Assembly (NCBI GenBank): GCA_037783415.1
Contig: JAZGTN010000170.1
Coordinates: forward strand, 1,221,501-1,285,500
Length of the DNA: 64,000 nt
Reading direction: 5' to 3'
Source of the DNA: Leptasterias polaris
Lineage: Eukaryota; Echinodermata; Asteroidea; Forcipulatida; Asteriidae
A program made the position numbers and the translations under genes. Positions 12,501-24,500 of this stretch are shown here, in pieces. Numbering within the stretch: position 1 is the stretch's first letter; every line of letters starts with the position of its first letter. The notes under the pieces were generated by a model, which searched no databases, was not told the origin of the DNA, and saw only the letters and a program-made list of their open reading frames with translations.

Positions 12501-15500
12501 TTTTTGTGCGAGATACAATGTTTTTTCCAAAGACGTTTTTGCACAGACGCTACATTTATGTAAGTGCACTTCAAAATAAATATTTTTGTCTTGGGCCTCA
12601 AGGATTTCATTTTAGTTCCTAAGCGTGTAACTTAATGATTGCCTTGCATGCTATGCATGATTGATCTGATTTGTATGCTGCTGGTTTTCCATGAAATGCA
12701 GCAGCAGAAAATGATCCACAAATTAAGGTTTCCAAGACTTCATGGACTTGTTCTAATCTTGCAAGACGGTATGTGCTGATGGTTTCCACAGCGAAAACAT
12801 TATGCTAAGGGGATATGAGATGGTTCCAGAATGTATATTTTCTATGCTGTAAACACATAATATCATGAGTCATACAGTATACTTGTGACATTTCTGCCAA
12901 TTGTACGACATTGATCGTGTACATGCGTGAAGGCCTAAAAGACTGGACTTTGAACACAAATAAGAATTTGTACATCTACCCTGTACTTGTGCAACTTGGT
13001 ATAAAACTACTTTGGTAATTTTACTTATCAAGTTTGAGATCCGTTTGCGTGGGTTGAATAAAAAAAAAAAAAAATGCAACTTGTATTACCGGTAGTCCCA
13101 AAAGTCTAAAACAGGCTGCAAATAATTTATTTTAATATGGTAACGCCATGTAAGGAGAACTACACAAAAATACAGTAGTTCCCTGGATCTCTATTAATGA
13201 AGGAATATTTTTCTTTAAAATTGTTTTCAAGATAAAACTATACAGTACATTTGTATTTGCCTCTGTTGTAGTTACACTCCCTCAATTTTTATGTGTGGTA
13301 AGAACAGTGGAAACGTAATGCAGCAAGGAATCACATGACACAGTATCTTGCACATTTCTTGGTTGGTTTTAAAGGCCCTGTACACTATTGGTAAGATCGA
13401 AAAACACAAATGTTCACAGATTCACACATAACTTACATGATTTAAAGTAAGTAATGGTAGAAAGGGTTCCTTAAAATATTTCTGCCTAAAATGCTATCGT
13501 TTCTGAGAAATGAGTAAAACAATAGTTTTTATCACGCGTGATAATAAACTAGATGTTTGAAAAACAGAAAACACATAAGGTCTCTTTTCACTATTTTCTC
13601 GTAACCTCGATGCTCAAATTTTCACATGTTTGTTATTTCATGTACATGTACATTGTATGTGGTTGATTACACAAAACATGAACACTGTCTGTGATTATTT
13701 TGTCAGCTCTGCCAATCCTGTATAATACCTTTAAGACAAGTTTAAACCAATAAGAGGGTTAAAACCAATATACATGTAATTGTCTACATCTTTCATAGCA
13801 ATGGAAGTACTTCAAATCGAGCAAGCAGGTTTCCGTTCTGGCAGAAGTACTCAAGATCAAGTTCTTGCACTCACCACCTACATTGAAAACGGATACCAGC
13901 AACGCTTAAAGACTGGCGCCGTTTTTCTCGATCTGACTGCTGCATACGACACTGTATGGCACAAAGGTCTGCTAGTCAAAATCTCTAAAGTCTTACCACG
14001 CTGGGCTGTTGACACAGTTGAACTGCTGTTGCAACAACGACGGTTTCGTGTCCATATGGGAGACACAAGCAGCTCCTGGAGAATGCAGAAGAACGGCTTG
14101 CCACAAGGATCAGTTCTGGCACCCATCCTGTTCAATCTGTACACAAATGACCTCCCAGCCACCATGTGCCGAAAGTTCATCTATGCTGACGACATCTGCC
14201 TTGCCCATCAAGCAGGAAAGTTTGAAGACCTCGGCTCCACTATCAACGATGACATAGCAAAGATCAGTGAATACTGTAAACGCTGGCGACTTCAGCCCAG
14301 TGTCGCCAAAACAGTATCCAGTGTTTTTCACCTGCACAATGCCAGAAGTGACCAAGAGCTAGACATCTTTCTCAACGGAAAACGTTTGAGCCACGCCCCC
14401 AGACCGACTTATCTTGGCGTCACCCTGGACCGTACACTCACCTTCAAACCTCACCTCCAGAAAGTGGCTGCCAAAATTCGGACCAGAAACAACTTGATCC
14501 ACATGCTCGCCGGTACAACCTGGGGAGCAAAGGCAAAGACACTCCGTTCATCTGCTCTAGCCCTTTGCTACTCAGTGGCTGAGTACTGTGCTCCAGTTTG
14601 GAGGAACTCTGTCCACACCAGTCTCGTCGACGTCCAACTAAACGACACTATGAGAACCATCACTGGTGCCGTTCGCTGTACAAGGACAGATTGGCTTCCA
14701 GTCCTGAGCAACATTGCCCCTCCAGACATCCGAAGAGAGATTGCCACATCAAGGCTGGTCTGTAAGATCCAATCCAATCCTGACCTCCCTCTCCTCAGTG
14801 ACCTTGACTTCCACCCTAGGCCTAGACTTAAGTCTAGAAACCCAATCTGGTCCAATGTACCGGACAGTGCAGTGACCGCTAAAGATCTATGGCGCACACG
14901 GTGGCGAGACCATACCGACGTCCCGCACAAGTTCCTGGTCGCCGACCCCACCATCCAGCTGCCGGGAATGGACCTCCCCCGCGGCCACTGGTGCCTCTTG
15001 AACCGGTTCCGTACCGACGCAGGGCCATGCCGCAGTAGCCTACACAAGTGGGGCTACCTTGCGTCTCCGCTTTGTGACTGTGGTGAACCCCAGACGATGC
15101 GCCATGTGATAGTCGACTGCCCACTCTCTCACCTTGATGGCGGCATCGAAGCCCTTCACCTGGCTGAGGACCCAGCTGTAAACTGGCTTACGGACTTTAG
15201 AACGAGATCAGTATAGCATACGACATCATCATCATAGCAATGGATTAGTTATCAGAATTGAATTATGTACAGTAAAAGTCATCCTGGAAAAAATGCTGCG
15301 TTTCCATACAAAATGCATGCTTTTCTCAACCAAATTGGGTACAAATACAGCCAATTTAAATTGGCAAGGCAGGCGAGGTGTTACTCAGGGGTGTGATTTT
15401 TCAGGATTTTCTCAGAATCTCCTTGAGCATTAAAGCTGTCTTGAAAGAAGTAAAGCAGTGACCAAAAGGAGACAGAAGCACATGTGTTCCACATTTTGTC

Positions 15501-18500
15501 CCAAACAATGTGTTGTACATTCTGGTGGTGATGCACTGAGTCTGTAAACATATGGGAGGTTCAGTGTGTAAAATAGGGGGGGGGGGGGCAGGCCTGAAAG
15601 CCATTTTGAGGAATTTTCACAAACTAAATTCTCATCCCTGGTAAAAACAAAAACTTACAAGGCACACCTTTACAAACAAACAAACAAACAAATTCTTTTC
15701 TGTGCTCTAGGTGAAATCATTCTGATGTTGTACACAGCCTGAAACAGAATAATGGTCTGGAACTGATAATCTTCTGTGTCAGTTACGGTTGAGAAGTTCA
15801 ATGACTATACAAGATGACAGTTTCTCAGAACTGTTTTTGAAAGGAAGCCAATAGAACAAAATATTGTGGAAGAAAAATAAAACATACTTTCATCATGTTC
15901 AGCCTGAGGGGAGTGTGTTGATCACCCTAGGGGAGCCAAGTGAGTGGGTGTGTGGTATAAAAGTTTAAGCCTCCCCTTATTCTGTGGGTGTCGGGTCATG
16001 TTTTTCTGCCAGTAGATTTCAGAAGTGCAGAGGCCTTTGAGTTGATGTAAGGTTGTGTGTGGCTCTGGCCATTGGAAGGATGTATTTACATTGTCTAGGA
16101 ATTGAAGGGGAGGGTTGACACATTAATATTCAGAATATTATATTATAGTTTTGTATGTATATACCCAAACTATATAAAATATACCCAGTCAGTTTCCCTT
16201 GTGGATGCGTAAACACACACCATGCATGGGGATGTGTGTGTGCATGAGTCCACTCACTACCTCATGAATCCCTGGATCAAATTGACGCCCCATTCTAATG
16301 CCATTCAAAGAAGCCATTACCTTCTAATTTAGGATGGTGCCATGACTCTTTACCGTAACAATACCCAAGTAAACCAAGGGTCTATTACCTGGTGAAGGTA
16401 TTGTGAGGAATAGAGCATGTACATGTACAATACAGTCCTGTACCTGACCTGCTATTAGCTTACACTATGCTGAGACTTTCCATAATGACCCAGCCCTTCT
16501 ATTCAGGGGTCAGCTTTGTATAGAGACCTGCTAAATTCAGAAAAATGCAAAGTGCAGTTATCACTTATTCATGGCATGACTCTACCTTGAGATGGTACAT
16601 TTTGCGCCATGGATGAAATTTACATCATTGAAAGTGCATGTTTGTATTTTTTTAAACAAATATGCATAGCAAATTGGGTTTTGACTGAAAAAATATATAT
16701 CATTATTCTTCTGAAGGTATGCATTTTATTACAGTTACAACCTAATATAAATTTGGAATCTTAATTTAGAAGGAATTAATGTATGGATGGGAGAATAATT
16801 TAAGAGCACAGAACTCTCATGCAATGTGTAGGCCTACATGCGTGCAGTTCAAATGTACGTGTATACCGCACTGACACCACAGCAAGATTATTGACGCCAA
16901 AAGACTACTTGCCAGGAGGCTTCAAAGCTTTTCAATGAGGTGTTTTCCTAAGCAGGGGGTACTGCCCCAGTCAGTCGCCAGTCTTAGGGGACCGTGTAAT
17001 TGCTGCCGATGTTTTGGAAATAGGAAACAAGATTCAATAAGTCTATATCCTCCATTATGAAAACGTGTTTCCGTCAAGAGCGATGTACAGCAAGAGAGCT
17101 TCAGAAGGGAATATTTGACCCTCTTCTTATCAGGCTGCAGGGCTAAAAAGACCACTGGGCCAGGTGACCGACAGCTTGACGCGTTGACGACAGATAATAA
17201 CATCGTTGTTGGATTGTTATTGATTGCATGAACCTGAATATCTGTTAAGACCCAATTTCAGTTAAAGAGTGAAGCTGCAGATAAATTAGAGTTCCAGTTG
17301 TAAAGGTTGGGTGATACTTTGTAGTACCCCCCCCCCCCCAAAAAGTGTAATCTTTATCTGAAAGTCTCCTTTTGACAAAGATTGTAATGGTAGTAGGCAT
17401 CCTGCAAAATTATTTCGTCTGAAGTACTCCTAGTGATTACAAATCAATAAAAGTAAATTTGCATCCCCAAAGATCGCCTAAAGGCGACTTTTGACAGCAT
17501 TTTGTTGACAACAACCAATTAATGATTCTACTTTTAAGCATCTTTTCCAAAATTTGAGAATTTGCTTACCAAAATTATTGCCAGCAAAAACCAGTGTCGT
17601 ATCCATTACTTTATCTGTTTTAACGGATAACTTGGTTTCCCTTTCCTCCCCAATGGAAGTGAATCTACATTCGTAAAAGGCTTCGTCCCACATCCTTGAT
17701 GTACAGTTACATGTACGTACGCTCCTTACGTACAGGATGTAGCATCCACACTTACAAAAAGGGAATGTAATATGAGGACATAATCGGCTGTGGATGGTAT
17801 TTGAAAAACCGCATATGGTGTAAATAGAATACCACACTGGCGACAGAAGACTTTTTAGTTACACACTACTGTGAACATGTGACATTTATTGTTATTCACC
17901 AACACTGTATGAAGGTCAACGTTCTATAATGACACTGTTAATATAATGACACTGTTAATATGCCATTATATGATAACGATGTACTTGCTAAGGTTGATGG
18001 AAGGTGTCCTTTCCCAATAATGTGTTCCCTATCAGCAGGTGGGAGGGACATACTGCTATGAAAAACAACAACCCCATGGCAAACTTTGTTACATGTAAGC
18101 CAAGAGGCATTATAGTTCCTGGAAATTCAAGTTTACGCATCGCGATGACCTTCAAGGTGTTGTGAAGTAATGTTTTGTTAAAGGAGGCATACTTAATCTT
18201 GCACACGTACAGTACACCTATGGACATCTGCAAAAGCAGACCATAATCAATGTGAAGTTACTCTACATCAGGTTATCAGTAATAATCAATAGCAGAAAAA
18301 AGTAGCTGAAAACAACAAAATTATGTTTACCAGAATAAGGTAACCGGCTAAAATACCATTTCACATGTACATTGTACATGTTCCACTGTGACCGGTATCT
18401 TGCTTAATTTTGCTTAGCAGAAAACTATTATAAAACAGTGGACCGGTATCTTGCTTAATTTTGCTTAGCAGAAAACTATTATAAAGCAATATTTGCTGTT

Positions 18501-21500
18501 AGTGTTAAAGCAGCTCTCTGAAATTGGGCCCTGGTTGGTGTTCTACAGGTATACAGTACACATACCTGGAAGAGTCAGTAGGGAACTCGGTATACAAAAC
18601 AGTTTGCGCACCTAGTCAGGAGCGCCTGCATGTTTACATCCCATTTGAGGAGATTATGCAGTTAATGCATCGTAGTCAAAACCAGAATATTGCTCTGCCT
18701 GTTCCCTCCCGTGTATGGATGGGCCCAATTGCAAATTCCACCTTAGATAGGAGCCTCATCTTCTGTCGCTATGTGCACCTCCCAGTGAGGACATTTGTCC
18801 AAATTTCTGAGGGAACATTTCAAATGCACCAAGGCAATGACCAGGGGGCATTGCTTCAGTTCAGTCGCCTTCATGAAATATCATTTATCAAGCCTGAAGG
18901 TGGACTTGGATAATTAGTTATCACTGGTGGCCTTCCAGGTATAACACATCTGTAGACATTTTCAATCTTATGCATAAATACTAAATGCACCTGTGTACAT
19001 ACCTGTACATTATAATTAGCCTGACTTAATGAGCTTGCCAACAGACATCAGTGCTGTTCTACACATACATTCATTAACATTCAATTCTTGTCCAGGTTTG
19101 TATATGGTTGATGATAGTGTGCCAGAATTGAAAGCTTAATTATTTGCATAAAGGCATGCAAGGCCCTCATTTTCATAATGCACGGTTACACATGTATCAT
19201 CATCTGCTATTCGGCTTGCAATGTACAGGTGCATGACGAAGTGAGTTAAGAATGCATACCACAATGGTCAAACTAAAAAAAATCTAAAAATACAGGGACT
19301 TTTTTATTTATTTATTTAAAACCATATTTAACGAGGGTGACCCCATCCAGCACAGCTGATCATTTGGGGGCCCTCACATTTAAGTAAAAAGAATAATGAA
19401 AGATAAAATACTAAAGGTGACAAGACTTGCAAGGTTCCAAACCTACATTGGACTGCAGGCTCGAGGCCAGTCAGTTTAGCATCAGGCTGATGAACTCATG
19501 ACTGGACAAGTCCAGCCGGTTTTCTGTTTTTGTTTTGATTAATAATAATAACGCTCAAAAAATGACCCTGAGTTGGATAAACATGTTTTAAATTTTGTTG
19601 TGTTTTTGAAGTGCTTGTTTAAAGGGAATGTCTACAATTGGTAATCACTCTTAAAATTTATGGCAATAAAAAGTTACTTGGTTAGAAGTACAGCAGCTTT
19701 CGATTGTATAAAGCATTTTGACATATTCGCTCCGGTTTTTCGGCGATATCTCAAAAACGCGACCACCTTTTGAAGTGAAACTTTCACAGGTTAGTTTTAT
19801 TGTATATCTTCATTTATACAGGATTAAAACAATCAAACGGTTCCAAAGGTATACTTTGCCTTTAATTACCCTTAAGATGAATGAGATAAATTTTCTCTCA
19901 TTGCTAGTTGTTTAGTAAAGGCAGAGTACACATTGGTAATTACTCAAAAAATGCATGGTAAGAAGCACTGCAGCTGTTGATAATGCAATTATGGTTTATG
20001 GTTTATTGTTTATTTAAAACATTCAAAATTTACGGTCCAAGTACCAAAATTGCATTTTAAATTCTCTTTTCTAAGGAATGTGGTCTTAGAGAAAGGCATT
20101 CATAACAATTCCAATCTGAGAATGACATCTCATGCATGAAACAATTCCCAGATTGTCTATTCCAGTTTACGGATTATTCTTCCTGCGTGGAAACATACAT
20201 GTAATCACTCCAGATTTTCGGTGATATCTAAAAAATGCTACCACTTTTTGAATTGAAATTTACACAGGTTAGTTTATTTATATATATCTACATTTATATG
20301 GGGTTAAAAAAAAAAAACGGTATACCTTGCCTTCAAACGGTATCAATATTCTTTTTCTCCTAGTGATTCTGGTGTTGTAAAGAAAAATCTGGTCCAGTAA
20401 AAATGTTAAACTACAAGCCCTGTTTTTTTTTTGATCCCCCCACTCAAGTTTTAGCCCTACAGTGTTTAAAAAGGGCTTTGCACATTGGACTCAAATTCTT
20501 TGAGGTGAAACTCATTGGACAGAATTTTAAACCCCAATATTTGATTGCTGCTACATTTTGTGTAGCATTACAAAAAGGAAGGAAATTCTATCACAAACAT
20601 TATTTAATGTAGCACTTTGCAAGTCTGTCACACATGTGTAATGTGTGTATTTCAGGAATGTAAATGTCATTTGTCGAACTGTACCATGGTCCTACTCTAT
20701 TACATAGAGAGTGTGCAAAGGATTGGGCATTATAACTAAACAAATTAAGTTTATAATAAGGTTTACGTCCCATCTGAAGGACGAAGCGATAGTGATTATT
20801 GATAATGATTATTGAATGTTTTGCTTAAGGACGTAAGTGTAAAGACCAGGACTCGAATCTACACTCTGCCGATCAGATCACACCAGGGCCCAATTTCATA
20901 GAGCTGCTTAAGCACAAAAAGTAGCTAAGCGCAACAATATTTTGCTTACCAGAATAAGGTTACCAACCAAACTACCATGTCACATGTACAATTTGTGACT
21001 GGTATCCTGCTCATTTCTGCTTAAGCAGCTCCATGAAATTGGACCCAGAGCTTGAGTCCAGTGCGCTTGACCACTTGGCCATGACACACCACTTACTCAA
21101 GAACAGACAGCAAATGTTATGCCCCTATTATTTTTTTGATCCAGTGATGCACATGTAATGTTTAGTGTCAGGCTGGAAGTACTCCAAGAGGCGTGAATTA
21201 ATCCATGGATAGGAGACACAGATTTAGTTCTAGGTCTTTGTTCTTCGACCTTCACGTGTGACGAATCATGACAGATAATAATTACATTGCACATCCTATG
21301 CCTGCTTTTGCACTCATGGCGGCAATTCCAAGAATACTGCTCAATGTCATATGTTAAACTGATAAATATTTAAATCATAGAAATTTGCTCTAGTTACAAA
21401 CACATGATTGTATGGGTGTGATTTTGCTGGGTGGATCAACTGAAGGTTGAAAATAACATCTGTATCTGGTCAGCACAATGATAGGCTGTGATGTTTGATA

Positions 21501-24500
21501 GTTTTTAGTGCAATATTTTCTGAAAGTAAGGATAAATAGTTGATTTCTTTATAGCCCTGGGCTCAATTTCATACAGATTTTTACTGTTAAGCAAATTTTT
21601 CTGCTTACTCTAGCAGAAAAACATGCACAGGAAAAAACAAATTCATAAATGAGTGAGATGATTTGACAGGGCGTGTGCGCAGTCACAATGGATTTGCATC
21701 GCTACGTCACTCATCTTCTTACAATAACCACTGGCAAGCACGCTTTTTGCCTTGCTTACTTACTTGGCTTAGCAGTGTTCATGAAAAGTAAAAAACAAAC
21801 AAAACAAACAAACACAAGGGAAACTGACTAAGTAAATATTAAAAAAAGAAAAATTGACTAGAGCTAGACTTGAACCTGCGAGTGCTCTACCAACTGAGCT
21901 ATCTACCTAGTTTGTCAATATCTTTGTTTGGGGGTACCAGTCAGAAGCCATGTACTTGATTCTGCATATGATATTTAAGCACACTATTTTGCCAAAGTTT
22001 TATATCCTACATGTCTATTTCCACAAAAATTAAGAGATAATGATTGGAAACCAAAAGTATATGTACATACATATAAGATAATGATTGGAAACCAAAAGTA
22101 TGTGTGTGTACACAGCCACAATCGTGGGTAAAATTTAAAGACACCAAATGCACAACAGATAAATAGATCATGGATTGGTCAAACTCAAGTACTTTTTATA
22201 CTTCATTGACACAGCGTTGAATAATTGATTTATATAGATAATGAAAGATGACTGTTACATCAGTGGTTTTCAAACTGTTGTTCATGGACACAGAGAAAAC
22301 GGTGTACCCATGCTTATGGCTGTGCACAAATGCATTATTTACAGGCATGATATTCTTCCCACCAAAGTCTGTTTTCTGATTTTTGTTTTCCCTTGGGAAA
22401 ATCATTATTTTGTTTTTCTTAAAAAGCCCTGAAAAGTCTATATTAGAGCCTACACCATGTGTACATGTAGGTCAGCCCTTGTGCTTGATATAGTGTTCCA
22501 ACCTTTTTCCCAGAACCATTTATTATGCGTGTATTTATGAAAGGGCAATAAACCCTACACGCGAAACGTTGCCATTTCTTCACGCGAGGTTTTTAGCTGT
22601 GAGTCTACTTTCTGGCTTGGCGTACCACTGATGTTAATTCATCTTTCCTAATCATTGTGCCATTTCAAGAAATAAGTGAACGGTTGTTTTCCTCGAAAGT
22701 TGCATCATCGTTAGTTCGAAAAACTTCCCTATGATGCCTGCGATTGTCACTATCATCCAGCTGAATTCCTTTCATTGAATTCCCCATGAAACATTTACAG
22801 TATGTGGCTGGGACTGTAGTGTATGATGAGTGTTCATAGCAGGTGTAGTACATTTGAGAGAGGAAAAAAATAATAAGTGGGCTTGGTAAATGTTTTAGTT
22901 GACAGTATGTGTGTCATGGTTGAAAGTTGAAGTGTTCAATAACCAATCAGAACGATAGGCACTAAGCTTCTGAACCCCTGTTGGAAGTGAAATCATTGTG
23001 TCTGCCAAAAGTGGTTGTGGCAACTTAACTTAAGAAACTTTTTTTTCTTTGTGATAGTCTTGTAAGATACAAAATTTCGCAATTTGTTTTATTGGGTTTT
23101 TTCAGTAGTGCTGTACCATCTAAAGAAAATGAGGAAATGTTTTCCATCAAATTTTTTGTATTTTTTAAATGTAAAAGTACATGTACCTGTAGTGAGTGTT
23201 TACCCCGCCCCAACCAAAATATTTGTCAGGCACATGTACAAATTGTAAGGTTTTCAATTAATAAAATTGGGAAATGTAAATATATTTAAAAAGATAAAGG
23301 TACAATGTATACCTGCACTTCCAAATCATGCACAAGGAAGCCTGCGTAGTAGGGCAGATACATGTAGGGAACATATTTTGGGGAATTGTGCCTAGGATGA
23401 TCCAACCATAAAATTTGGCATGCAAAGTATGTCATGAGAAAATTTAGCTATTTAGTATAGGGCCATCACAGATTTGTCCTTAAAATCTTGGTGGAACTAC
23501 TACAGCAATGTTCAAATTAAAACAAAAAGGCTGCAACTGCAATTGCTTGTCATTTTACCTAGATTTTGTCAAAGGACAAATCTGCAATGGCCCTAAAACC
23601 AAATATCTGTCTCAGGACATTATTCTTACTGTGCGGCAAGTTTCATGCTTGTAGTATCATCAAAGGCACACAATCCCATCACCCATTTGCGTAGTGGATT
23701 GACTCTGTTCAGTATGTGACCCAGAGTTAGTGGTGACTGGCACAATGGTGGTACATTGTGGTTTTTTAATAGACAATAGTGATCAAACCACACACCTGAA
23801 AAACAAAACAGGAACAAGTTTTTGAAAACTGACACTGTATCAGGATTATTTATAGTCGCAATCAGCAGTTTGAAACCTCCAGCTGGTATTCAGCAGGATG
23901 GTTGTAATCATCATTAGTCACTGGAGAAATTGTTCAGCTGCATTCAAGAAATTACTTCTGCTGGTGGTAGGAGTCAGTTAAGATGTTAAGCTGTTTGACT
24001 GTGTAGTGAACCCCTTGGCTAGACAGCCCCCTGGGGAGGAGCCATCACTTTCTTGGAATATTTCTTGGAAGATCTCAACTCCTGTGGCAAGGGTCCTGGG
24101 GCCCCTGTAACTTAATAAGGCTATTGATGGTAGATTTATACTGCCTGTGTCACTGCTGGTTTGTAAAGACACTCTTACATTATGCTATTTGTTATCTTCC
24201 ATCCTGGTATCATAAACAAATTAATGGCATACAAATATGACAAAGGAATCACAATTTACAACTAATAATAAACCTCATTGTAGACTTGTACACATAAAAT
24301 AAAAAACAAGAGATAATTGGGAGACTTTTGGGGCAGGCTTACCGGGTTAATTCACCTTAGAATGTGTGCATTCTCAGAACCCTACGTGAACAGAAATATA
24401 ACAAACAGTTCAGTCTTTTGCCACCTAGCATTCCAAATACTCCCACTGTTCCATTTTGACATTATAAAAGTAATCTTTCTATTGATGGTTTTGCCATTAG

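Noticed and set aside
14568..15124. Minus-strand open frames of 159 and 81 codons
   Set aside because: Antisense shadows of the LINE reverse transcriptase in GC-rich codons.
16922..17203. 93-codon minus-strand open frame
   Set aside because: No motif, no splice sites of good quality, and no link to the Ig-like segment nearby.
18524..18913. 129-codon plus-strand open frame
   Set aside because: Starts in the terminus of a family B MITE and includes a block (ATGCACCAAGG) shared with interspersed repeats.
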